64,000 nucleotides of DNA from Lineolata rhizophorae (lineage: Eukaryota; Ascomycota; Dothideomycetes; Lineolatales; Lineolataceae), in the NCBI GenBank assembly GCA_010093515.1, contig MU001687.1, forward strand, positions 258,070 through 322,069, in the 5' to 3' direction. Position 1 is the stretch's first letter. Each line of letters begins with the position of its first letter. Positions 34,313 through 44,681 of this stretch are shown here, one piece after another. A model generated the notes under the pieces. The model searched no databases. It saw only the letters and a list, made by a program, of their open reading frames with translations, and was not told the DNA's origin. The position numbers and the translations under genes were made by a program.

Positions 34313-35089
34313 ACCTAAACCTACGGTTGTTCCTGCCATGGGTGGGGTCGAGAACGCGGCCGGGGAGGATTTGTGATTTTGAAATCTGCATCGTGATGGC
34401 GTTAAGCGTGCAGGTCTGGTCTGGCTCGGTCGATACCCGGATAATTTCTCTTTTTCTTCGTTTTGCAGTCTCTGGTAACAAGATCTATTGACTTTGATCG
34501 CGTGCTTTTCTTTCTGCCGTTGCACTTGTCTAGTGCGCCAGTGCCCGAGTATCCTTCCGGCTCACATGACTTATCTCCACATTTGGGAGTGATTGTGCAA
34601 TGGGAAATTATTTTTTTCACCGCTTGCTGGCAGCGACCCAGTTAGTTTTAGGGACACGGCTATCCTCCTCTGGCTCGGCTACTGGCCGACCGAGTTCAAC
34701 AGCCTAGGTGCCATCTAAAGTTTCCCTGCTCCGATACCGTAGGTGAGGGGGCTCAAGGCGTACTACGTAAGCGATAGATCGAACTTCACGAGGAGAAGCA
34801 CGCGACAAAATTGGGAACCGCGACATTCAGCCTCAGACGGTTTATTCTGCCTCCCAGCCTGCTATCTACGCAACGTGATCAGAATCCGCCAACTTAAGCA
34901 CCCCACTCTCACTCCCGACCCAGCGCCACGCAATGAGACGAAGAAGCCCATCATACGATACCTCGTGCGATCAAAAAAGCAGCAGAAGCGATCGGGGTAG
35001 GGTTTATCTCTATGACCCTTAAAAAAGCTGGGTTGGCCTGTAGTCGCCGTCGAATCCACGGGCGAAGCAGAAAAACAAGAAGGCGGCAT
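34313..35089. other. Convergent intergenic region
   Basis: 777 bp between the 3-prime ends of SPT3 and the thioredoxin-fold gene. T-rich on the SPT3 side. No gene or repeat was recognised. Confidence 0.5.
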
Positions 35090-35553
35090 TTAAGCGCTCT
35101 TGAGGAAGGTGGAGAGCTCGGCCGTCTTGGCCTCGTCGAGGCCCTCGACCCGCTTGATCTCCTTGCCGTCCTTGTACACGGCAACGGTCGGGACCACCTC
35201 GACGTTGAAGTACTCCTTGGCGGTGGCGTACTTGTCGACGTCGACCTTGAAGGCGTCGGTCGTGTCGGCGTGCTCCTTGGCGGCACTGTTGCGTCCGGAG
35301 TGGTTAGTGACGTGAGTCTCGTCTTCACTTCCGGCGAAGAAACCGCGGGAGGGGCTTGCAGGGTGGGTCCATGGATCGGAGAGCAGTGGTGGGACGGAAC
35401 GGGGGGAGTTTGGGGGCGGAAGAGCGGGTAGACTTACGCCTCGGCCTTTTCGGGCACCTCGCCGGAGTAGCAGTAGATAAGGACGTACTTGCCCTTAGTC
35501 TGGAGGGCGTTCTCGAAGTCGGTCTTGCTGTTGAGCTCCTGGTGGGCGGCCAT
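35090..35553 (-). CDS. Thioredoxin-fold protein lacking the CXXC active site
   Basis: Exons 35553-35438 and 35285-35090, with a 152-bp intron, give 103 aa, exactly thioredoxin size. The fold markers are present: strand KYVLIYCYSG, helix start AAAKEHADT, AFKVDVDKY, cis-proline strand VEVVPTVAVYKDGKEIKRV and a terminal helix ELSTFLKSA. Where thioredoxin has WCGPC this protein has YSGEVPE, so neither redox cysteine exists. It therefore cannot act as a classical disulfide reductase; a chaperone-like or binding role is inference. No signal peptide is seen. The splice junction gives EAAAKEH in frame. Confidence 0.87.
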
Positions 35554-38500
35554 TGTGAACGTTTGGGAGAGGGGGTTGGTCCGGTTCTGGCTTAGAGGGG
35601 AAAAAAACCGAGAGTGGGTCGGAGAAAGTAGATAAAAGAGGCGAACGGTTTTCAGTCTTGAGCAACGGTGGAAGATTTGTGGTCGAGCTTGGAGCTGGAG
35701 AGGGAAGAGACGAAGCGTTGGAGAAAGGGCCTGGAATCGGCCATCTTTATACCTTCTTCTGTTCGCTTGGGGCCCACCGGGGGGTTCTTGCAGGTTGCAT
35801 GCGTTCGAGGAAGCTAGGTAGCTGCCTGGCCCGTCTCGCACCTTCCCCGTCCCCGAGCTGAGCTTGACTCTCCCTTAGCCCCAAAGGGACCGCGCGACAA
35901 GGCCTGCCTAGGTGCAAGTTGCATGCAGTAGTGTGCTTTGTGTCTAGGGTTGACTCGTCAGTGCCCGCGCAGGGCGCGTGCCGGCCGCGGCCCGCCCTGC
36001 GCCCGCTTGGCTGGTGGGTTGGGCGTCTCTCAGCCCCTCCTCCCCCTCCTTCCACGCACCCCTGCCCCGCGCTCCGCGCCCCATTGCCAATGCCAAACCC
36101 CCCGGTCCGCCCCTCCCTGGGCACCCGCTCCTTGCGCCTTCACGCACCGCCTCCACAGTTCCATCCAGTCAAAACGAAACAAAAAGACGATAAAAAAAGA
36201 AAATTAAAACGAAGGGACAAACAAGAGGAGGGAAGCCCACACGGACAGATACACGCGCAACCCGGGCTTTCCCGCGTCTTCCCTGGTTCGTTTGGCGGGG
36301 GCGGGCCTACCCCTCTCACGTCATCCGCCAGGCGGGCGGTGAGTACCGTGTATGGCCCGCGATGCTTCGCCGGAGCACGTACTAACGTCCTGGCGGCTTC
36401 TTGGGCGGGAGCTTGCTGGGCTTGGTTGATCGTCGGCCGCCCGGGGGAACGCGCGGATAGCTACTGCCTTGGCTCCACCTCCTGATGTCGACCCTTAGCA
36501 AAAGGGCACGGAGTCACCAAGAGTATCTATCTCTGTAGGCGCCGTGAGGCACCTACGCCAGGAAGGCATACGTAGTGCGTGCTAACGTTCTAGGTGCCTA
36601 TATGGTACCTAGGCAGGCATGCCAGTAAGCCAGACTGTAAGAGTCCACCGAAGCTCAAGCGCGAGCAAACCAGCAAGCAAGGCGCGCTACGCGCCATATA
36701 CCGGCTCCCTGAATCGGCGCCCGGCCGCCGGTGTGAGTGTGTGTACAAACGCCCCATCGGGCGCGGAATTGCTGCCTTTCACGCCCGGACTCCATGTCTG
36801 CTCTGCCCGCCCGTCTCAAAGCGCGGTGCGGAGATCCGGCCGCAGGGCGGTGCGGAGTGGGGGAGAGTTGGGATGAGGGGAGGGGAGGGGGGAGCCGGCG
36901 GCCGGGGGGGAGACGGGCTGTGGAAGGTCCAGACTAAACTAGACAGACGGTGAGCGCCCGGCGCGGGAAACAAGAATACCTCAAACGGCGCCGCTGCAGG
37001 TACGTTTATGCGGGACGGGGCAATGACTTGCAGGAACGGGGCGCCGGCCGGCCGGGTGCGAACGAGGCCGGTCGCCGTTGGGTTAGTAGCTTTGCTTACT
37101 TAGTGTCGCCCCGTAAGTTGAAACGTGTTGGGCGTGCAGCATGCAGGTGCTGGGGAATACGGACTACGTGGGCGCGGTGCTGTTGCTGGTCTATCATGAT
37201 AACGAAGCTCGGGGATGGTTATCATATTAGTCAGTAGTTGGCTTTTCATGTACATAGCTGTGTTGGTAGAGAGGGTGGTTTTTCGGTCCCTGATCTAGAG
37301 AACACGCCGAGCAGTGGCGGTGTAACGTGCTTCCTTTGGGGGATGACGAGACGAGGGCAAGCGCATAGTGAGGTTGCTATGCCTCCCTAGAGAAAATAAA
37401 GAGTTAAAAAAATCTCGATACTGATCTGGGCGCAGTGACGGGATGGAGTACGTGGGGAGTACCCGAGTGGCTTCTCATCCAAAGTGCGAGCTGTGAGCGT
37501 GAGAGACGTGCCTGCCCATCGTCGGATCTCCACCCACGAATTTCCGACCTGTCACCATCCCCCCTCCCCGTATCGCGAACAGTCGTGTCTCACGACGATT
37601 GTCCCTCCCTCTACTACGTATGTACGGGCAGCCCACTTCGGTCTCGTTTCCGCGTCCGGTCGGGCTCGAACGCCGTTCGCCGGCCATCGCAACTTCGGTA
37701 TTTGAGCCCGCCGGTCGAACATATCGGCGAGTCGGGAACATTGAAAAGTGGTAACCTATCCACTCCTCCATAGGACGCTCACACCGGGGGACGCAACTCA
37801 CCTCAAGCACCCGACGCTCGTTTCAAGCACCTGGGCCCGGGTTTCGTTTGGTGGTGGCTCAGGCTTCAGCTCCAGCTCCAGCTCCAACTCCAGCTACAGC
37901 CGATCCATCCATCGGTCCATCCCTCCGGGCCTCCCCACGCCTCCCGAACACGTCCCGCCACCCCTTCCATCCTCCGTATGACACGCCATATAGCTACTAA
38001 GCTTTCCCCGCGATCCAAGCGGCGGCGGCAGCGCGGGGCTGTGTGCAACCAACCGCCTGGCCCCGGCGGTCGTGGTGTTGGTGTGGTCAGCTCTGCCTCC
38101 TCCGCCGCTTCGGGCTCGGCTCATCTTTCTGCCCCGTCTCGGTACATGGCTGTACGTAAACTTAGAAGCGCTGGGGCTCTTGCTACGTACATAGCTTCGA
38201 CTGGGACAGGCGAGAGCTGCGAACTGCGGGCTGCGGCTTTGACGGTGAGATGACAGTGGGCGTTTGACCGGGAGGGCGACGCGTCTGAGCCCCGAGACCT
38301 TTCTCCCGACCTCAGCGGACGCGCGGGGGGATCGCGGACGCGGGGCCTGGGCTAGGTAAAGCACTATGCACGGTGACGCCCCTTCACCCATTTTTTTGCT
38401 TTACAGCCTAGCCAAAGCGCCTGCAGTGCTGCGCGAGACCGGGACGCAACGCGCACGCACGCACACACCTTTCCTGTGCTGCCCACATGCATGCAGTTGA

Positions 38501-39508
38501 GTTGCACGACCGCATGTACCTATGCATGTTGGCAGCTATTGGTGGTGAGCAGGGTAGAACGAGGCGTGGGGCTCTGGGTCAGAGGCAGTAGGCACCGATG
38601 AGCACGGCTGAGGCCCATTTGCTGGTTTTTGACCGGATGCTGTGTCTGAGTTACTACGTAGTGCACTAGGAAAATGTGTTGCCTACGGCTAGGTATTTGT
38701 GTGTGGGATGGCCACCAACTCAAGTGTGACCACTGCCCGGTTCAGTGCCCTCCGATTTGACTCGCTTTTCCTCTCGTGTTAAGGTATCATGCATAACTTG
38801 AGATGCGATTCATAATGCTGCGCACCTTTCATTTCTCTTAGCTGAGTGAGCGTGCCCTCTTCTTCCATAGTGTTGCCATGAATCATCCCTCGGATCGCCA
38901 TTCGCTCACTCCCTCGGCGTCACTAGGAAAGGGAGTAAATAGTAGACTAAATAAAAGCATTGCGCCTCCTCCCGTGTCCATTCACGCCATTCCCTCCCCG
39001 GCTAGTAGCTGAAGGGGAATGAAGTCAGATTAGAGTCGAGCGGGGCGGGTTCTGAATGAGGCTGTGCAGAAGCTAGTGCTACTAATCTGGGCAGCTTCAA
39101 GGCACGCGTGAGTCGCGCGACGCACGTGACTTGCATGAACTGAGTTCAGTTTTGAGTTAGGTCATTGCCTCATTCGAGAAACGTAGGTCTCAAACATCAG
39201 AAGGACATTGCCATCGTCACTGGACCCAGAACCATGGATTTTACAATTGAAGGTATCCAAAATACGGGTTCGAGCTCTTACGGATCATGGCGGTAGAGAA
39301 CCCGAGGAATGCGACGCGAGGTGCTTTGCAATGGACGATACGATGGCACTCTGGCCGCCCCTCGTGCCACTGAAGTGATAGATGAGTCCACGACAACCAT
39401 CACCGACCTCAACATCACCCACATGCTAGGCCTCGACATCATCTCCATTCTTTTCTCCTCGCCGCCGTCCGCCCCATTGACATCGCAAACCGCAACGCCC
39501 CACCCACA
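35554..39508. other. 4-kb gene-free region
   Basis: Longest stretch without a supported gene. Open frames here are short, overlap on both strands and show Pro/Arg/Ala composition typical of GC-rich noncoding DNA. It contains simple repeats (AGCTCC units near 37868-37891, CGCACGCACGCACA near 38455) and purine/pyrimidine-biased patches. I saw no tRNA, transposon ends or long repeat. Confidence 0.5.
37868..37891. repeat. AGCTCC hexanucleotide run
   Basis: About four imperfect AGCTCC/AACTCC units in the gene-free stretch before the esterase gene. Confidence 0.75.
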
Positions 39509-40777
39509 ATGACCCTCCTCGCCCACCTCAGCGTCCTCGCCTCCATCTTCACCCCGCTAACCACCGCCCTCTTCTCCCGCGCCCTCCCCTTCCGCCTGCG
39601 CTGGCGGCTCCTCCTCCTCCAGCCCCTCTCCTGCCTCACCGCAGCCCTCAAGCTGCTCCCCTGGGCCTTCTCCACGCGCTACACCGCGCGCGATATCCCC
39701 ACGGGGCCAGGGAGCTCGGTGCGCGCCATCGTGTTCGAGCCGCCGCGGCGGCGGCGGCAGCCGGGGGCGCTCGCCCCGCTGCACCTCGACCTGCACGGCG
39801 GCGGCTTCGTCGGCGGCCTCGCCGAGATGGACGCCGGCTTCTGCGCCGCGCTGGCCGACCGCGCCGGCGCCGTCGTCGTCGCCGCCCAGTACCGCTGCGC
39901 GCCCGCCCACGCGTTCCCCGCCGCCGCCGACGACGCCCGCTGCGTGCTGCGGTGGCTGCTTGCGAATGCCGAGGAGCAGCTTGGCGCGGACCCGAGGTGT
40001 GTGACGGTGAGCGGCTTCTCGGCCGGGGGGAACTTGGCGTTGGGGTTGGGGGTGGGGTTGCGGGAGGAGGAGAGGAGGTGCCTGAAGGGGGTGGTGACGC
40101 ATTATGCCGTGGTGAGTAAAGGGGGCGGTTTTTTTTTTGTGTGTGTGTTGGGCGTGTTGCGTAGACGTGAGGATGTGGGCTGTGAGAGGCTGGAGCATGC
40201 TCTTGTTGCAATGAGTGAAACGGATACTATTGCGGGTCTACTTTTCCTAACTCGACTGCAAAAGATTGATCTTCGCGTTTCCGCGCCGCAGAAGCGCAAA
40301 CCGCCAAACTTCCCGTCCACCGACCCTTTCCCCTTCCTCCATGCCTTGGTCGACAGCTATGCGTTCCCCGCCAAACCTGCCAGCGACACTGACCCGCGCT
40401 GCAACCCCATACTGGCTGACTTGGACATGCTTCCTGAGAACATACTCATGAACATTGCGGCCGTTGATATTCTTCTATATGAGCAACTCGAGTTCATTGA
40501 GAAGTTGAAACGGCAGCTCGAGGCGGATCCTGAACGGAACAGGGGCAGGAAGGTTGAGGCCAAAGTGTATGATGGTCAACTGCATGGCTGGTTAGAATGT
40601 ATGTTGCATTTGAATGTTTCAATGATTAAGTGCGTCAATAGTATGCTGACTTTTTGGTTTGACGTAGTGCCGTCTATAGCGATCGATGAGAGCACGCGGC
40701 AAGAGTGTTGGGACTTAGATGTAGCGTTCATCAAGGACATTCATCGCAAGTACGGTTTTGAATGGAAGGAATTGTGA
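39509..40777 (+). CDS. HSL-family alpha/beta-hydrolase (esterase/lipase)
   Basis: Putative carboxylesterase of the hormone-sensitive-lipase family. Exons 39509-40111, 40265-40598 and 40668-40777, with introns of 153 and 69 bp, give 348 aa. Residues 1-55 are hydrophobic and basic (LRWRLLLLQPLSCLTAALKL), likely a membrane anchor or signal. Oxyanion motif LDLHGGGFVGG (H96-G99) and nucleophile SGFSAGGNLAL (S171) are present; the acid is probably D269 in AAVDILLY and the base H308 in DGQLHGWLEL. The first splice joins THYAV to IDLRVSAPQKRK; the second gives HGWLELPSIAIDES. Both introns keep the reading frame without stops, so retained-intron reading would look open, but only splicing gives family sequence. 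Substrate unknown. Confidence 0.88.
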   Translation: MTLLAHLSVLASIFTPLTTALFSRALPFRLRWRLLLLQPLSCLTAALKLLPWAFSTRYTARDIPTGPGSSVRAIVFEPPRRRRQPGALAPLHLDLHGGGFVGGLAEMDAGFCAALADRAGAVVVAAQYRCAPAHAFPAAADDARCVLRWLLANAEEQLGADPRCVTVSGFSAGGNLALGLGVGLREEERRCLKGVVTHYAVVSKGGGFFFVCVLGVLRRREDVGCERLEHALVAMSETDTIAGLLFLTRLQKIDLRVSAPQKRKPPNFPSTDPFPFLHALVDSYAFPAKPASDTDPRCNPILADLDMLPENILMNIAAVDILLYEQLEFIEKLKRQLEADPERNRGRKVEAKVYDGQLHGWLECMLHLNVSMIKCVNSMLTFWFDVVPSIAIDESTRQECWDLDVAFIKDIHRKYGFEWKEL

Positions 40778-41148
40778 CCGCTATTCAGAGCTTTCGTTTT
40801 TTGAGTTGCAGTTTCATTCCATTTCGGTGTTCTAAAGAGATCTTGTTACTCTCACCTCACTTTATACCCATTTGCGAGCTTCTAACCCCACCCCTATTTT
40901 ATAGTTTGAAAAAGATATCGTCATGATATACTCTCGTAATTTCATAGTCGCTTCTATAGATCAATGCATTATAAACATCTTTCCTGCTACCCTGCTCCCC
41001 GTCGAGGCCATTTCTGTAATTATACATTGTCGTCTCATTGATGCCGTATCAAACCTGTGGGGAATATATATACAAACGAAGACGCGAAAAATTCGCATAC
41101 GACCATGTTAATCATCAAAGCGCAACCCAACTCAACGAACGTCCAACA
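40778..41148. other. Convergent AT-rich spacer
   Basis: 371 bp between esterase and PEX7 3-prime ends, AT-rich. It presumably holds both polyadenylation regions. Confidence 0.5.
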
Positions 41149-42311
41149 CTACCCCCCTGGTCCCATGATAGCCCTCACGTCCCAAATCAGCACCCTCTCA
41201 TCCCACCCACAACTTGCACACCACCCCTCTGCGCCAAATAAGCACCAATCCACCCCAGTCACAAACTCCGTATGCCTCTCCATCCTGCCCATCTCCCTCC
41301 CGCCGCCCAAGCTCACCGGATGTTCCATACCCATGGCGCCAGGCCCAGCACCGCCCTTGACGCCCGTCCCGTCCGTCCACACCCGACACGTCATGTCGTA
41401 GCTGGCGCTCAGCAGGACGTCGGACAGGTGCGGGCTCCAGGCGACGCGGCGCACGGCGTATTCATGGCCGTGCAGGACGGCCAGCGGGCCCTGGGCCGGC
41501 GCGCGGATGTCGAAGGTGCGGATGGCGCGGTCGACGCCCGCCGTCGCGACCACGGTCGGGCGGTACTTGTTCCAGTCGTGGGTGAGGGCCTCGGAGGGGG
41601 GCACGGCGTGCTGGACGGTGGGGGGGCCGGCGGCGCCGGGCGGCTTGGCGGGGGCGGCGTGGATGGGCAGCGCGAGGGTGAGGTGGTTGGAGGCCGAGGC
41701 CGGGGTGCGCAGGTCGAAGACGCGCAGGTGCGAGTCGGAGCTGACGGCGGAGATGAGGGCCGGGTTGTGCGGGCTGAACTGGGCCGAGTAGGTGCACGAG
41801 TGCGTGGGCAGCGTGCCGACTGAGGCCGCGTTGGTCGGGTCCCACACCTTGATCGTGCCGTCCCACGACGACGACAGGAATGTGTCCTTGGAGACGAGGT
41901 TCCAGTGCACCGAGAAGACCTCGCGCGCGTGCTCGGCCCACGACTGGATCGGAAAGGGCGACGACAGCGTGATGTCGAAGAGCTTGACGGAGCCGTCGCC
42001 TGCGCCGGCGAGGATCTGGTTCTCGTGCGCTTCGGACCAGGCCGTGTCGAAGAGGGCGTCTTGGGTGTCGAACCTGCGTCGGTGGGAGAGGGTGCGTGAG
42101 CTGGACTGGTTCGTGGCTCTTCGATAGGTTAGAGGCGGGGGGTTTACCATTTTTCAGGCACGACGCCGTCGGCGGTGAGTCCTAGGATGTACAGCCGCCC
42201 ATTCCCGACGAGACCGAAATTTGCGGACGCTGCAACGGCTATACGCGAGTCGAAGAAGGGAGAGTACTTCGTGCTATAGCCGTTGAAGCCTTGGGTACGG
42301 AACTCGAGCAT
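41149..42311 (-). CDS. PEX7: Peroxisomal PTS2 receptor Pex7
   Basis: WD40 import receptor that binds the PTS2 signal of matrix proteins in the cytosol and carries them to peroxisomes. Exons 42311-42148 and 42073-41149, with a 74-bp phase-2 intron, give 362 aa. The start MLEFRTQGFNGYSTKYSPFF and IAVAASANFGLVGNGRLYIL are Pex7 signatures. Successive WD blades are visible: FDTAWSEAHENQILAGAGDG, KLFDI, EVFSVHWNL, LSSSWDGTIKVWDP, RVFDLRTP, VATAGVDRAIRTFDIR, HEYAVRRVAWSPH, SASYDMTCRVW and CGWDERVLIWDV. A Pro/Ala-rich insertion of ~35 aa (AAPAKPPGAAGPPTVQH) sits in the middle of the propeller. Divergent from the AlkB-like gene. Confidence 0.95.
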
Positions 42312-42911
42312 GGCGGGCGTCCGGGCAGGACGAAATGGAGGATGGAATTACCGCCGCAATAGAATGCCGGAGTAGAACCTCGTTCTAGGCTGGAATGGAA
42401 AGTTAAGTAGGAATCGGACACAATCATCCTCCTTCCTCTCGTCCAGTGGCTATTCCCTTCGCACAACTGCTCAGGTCCGCGCAGTTGCAACCGTCGTGGG
42501 GCTGCTGGATGACGGTAGACGCCAAGACGATGTACCGAGGTATATGCAGTGGAAGTTTGTCCCGTTTGCCCCAGCGCAATTTGTCATGTGAGAGACGGAC
42601 GCGACGTCCACTGACTCGGTGTCTTGAAGAGCGCTCAACACCACAAGTTCACGAGCCGCGAGGAGAAGGTCAATCGCTAGGACGCTGTCCGCGAACGCAT
42701 TCTGCTAACCTCGAACACTGTTCATCAGTCATCAAATATAGACCTCAGTCGAGGGGACAGCACAACTAAGCGACGGGCGTAACTCGCGGTCTAGACCCCT
42801 ACGTAGTAGACGCGTCTCAACACGCGTGCACGTGAGTCTTTTGGAGCGAAGTTCCGAAAACAGAAAAACAATCCAGGGCACTTCAATCAATCAAACTTGA
42901 GCACCACGGCA
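42312..42911. promoter_or_regulatory. Divergent PEX7/AlkB-like promoter region
   Basis: 600 bp between divergent start codons. No gene-like frame and no assigned operator. Confidence 0.5.
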
Positions 42912-44681
42912 ATGGATTCTTTCGTCTCTCGGAAACGCCAACGGATCTCACTGCCGCCTAAAGCAGATTTCCGGGCCCGACCAACAACGCCTGCTCCAGA
43001 CGATAACGTCGACGACGAATCAACCGACTACAAGCTCGCTCTTCTAGCTTCTCTTTACCCTCAAACGAGCAGTCCTACTCTATTGGAAGCGTTGCTGGCA
43101 TCCAACGGCTCTGTCGAGGATGCGTCTCAGTCTCTTAAATCTGTCGTTAACGACGATGCATCCCCACGGAAGAAACTCGCCGCCGCTTATGGGAAAGGCT
43201 ACCAAACTTCCCTATCATCCTTCAACATTAGGCCGTCATCCTCCTGCAGCGATGCAACTGACAGTAAAAGCCCAACAAAGAAAAGGCAATTAACCAAGAG
43301 AGGTCGCACGCTGCATTTGTATTCGCCGGAAGATATCGAAGCCCACACACCATGCTCGATCATCCACAATTTTCTGCCCGAGGAAGAGGCAGATGCGTTG
43401 CTGAGGGAATTATTGGCCGAGGCGCCGACGTATCAGAAAGACACATTTAAACTATTCGATAAAGTATGCGAGAGTCCTCACACGATGTGCTTTTATGTGG
43501 ATAGTTGGGGCGAGGCGCAGAGACAGAAGACCGAGTACATTTACAATGGCAGCACTGTTGAGGTATGTCTGCCTAGACGATCTATTGTATTTTGAGTACT
43601 TCTGGTTGACGGAACGATCAGGACGTGAGAAAGAGCACCCCGGAAATGCGAAAAGTATCCGGGAAAGTCAAAGAAGCTGTCAACACCGAAGTGCAAAGGC
43701 GAATAAAGGAATACTACCCGGATGGGAAAAAATTGAAATATCAGTCTCCGCATGACTGGGAACCTAACGCAGCATTTGTAAATTGTTATGATGGACCAAG
43801 TGAGAAGTATTTTCCCCCCTTTTCTCCTACGTTAGTCGTTGGGCTAGGAGTGGATAGTAGACCGAGTATTCTGAGGTTACTTGGTGGTTATTGTCTTTTG
43901 CCACTCGTCCACTAATCAATTCATTGGATAGACTTTTGTGACAAACGTACTAACGAGACTAAAGTGTTGGGTACCATTCCGATCAACTCACATACATCGG
44001 ACCGCGAGCCATCATCGGCAGCCTCAGTCTCGGTGTCGCCCGCGAGTTTCGCGTCCGCCGCGTCGTTCCTCGAGATGAAGAGGACGCCGAGAAAGCCACC
44101 GACGACAAGACGAATTCGGAAGAGCCGCAGAAATCTCCGAAGAGGGCCAAGAAGGCGGACGACGCGGCGCGCGCCGACGCCGAAGGCCAAATCGCGATCC
44201 ACCTCCCACACAATTCCCTCCTCGTCATGCACGCCGAGATGCAAGAAGAGTGGAAGCACAGCATCGCGCCGGCGCAGGCCATCGACCCGCACCCAGTCGC
44301 GCGGAGCAAGCGGATCAATGTGACGTACCGGTGCTACAAGGAGAGCCTGCACCCGCGGTACACGCCAAAGTGCAAGTGCGGCATCCCGACAGTGCTGAGG
44401 TGCGTGCAGAGGAAGAAGGAGAATCGGGGGAGGTATATGTGGATGTGTCATGTGAATTACACACCGGGGATGGAAGGGTGAGTCTCAATCGCGCTGATTG
44501 ATCTTCGGGTGAGGGCTTGGGATTTGAAAGGAAACGCGCTGATGAAGGTGGCAGGTGTTCTTTCTTTCAGTGGGCTGAGTTTAACGACGATGGCGAACCG
44601 CCGTGGTGGCCTCCGAAGGAGCAGCAGGATCTGAGTGATAAATCGAACACGCCAGTCGCTAACACAGGTTCAGCAACTTGA
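42912..44681 (+). CDS. AlkB-type 2-oxoglutarate/Fe(II) dioxygenase with CUE and GRF domains
   Basis: Putative nucleic-acid demethylase for alkylation repair (ALKBH2/3-like). Exons 42912-43562, 43622-43806, 43965-44477 and 44555-44681, with introns of 59, 158 and 77 bp, give 491 aa. Residues ~38-80 form a CUE-like ubiquitin-binding helix bundle (LALLASLYPQTSSPTLLEAL). The AlkB core includes HNFLPEEEADALLREL and FVNCYDGPSENVGYHSDQL, the latter restored by splicing. Fe ligands are H283 and D285 of HSD and the distal H377 in EEWKHSIAP; the 2-OG/substrate arginines are in RINVTYR (R395, R401). An acidic/Lys insertion of ~40 aa lies after REFRVRR. The C-terminus is a GRF zinc finger: PKCKCGIPTVLR (C415, C417), MWMCHV and GCSFFQWAEF, a single-stranded nucleic-acid binding module. 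ATG 42912 was chosen because the longer frame starts with TTG. Confidence 0.9.
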
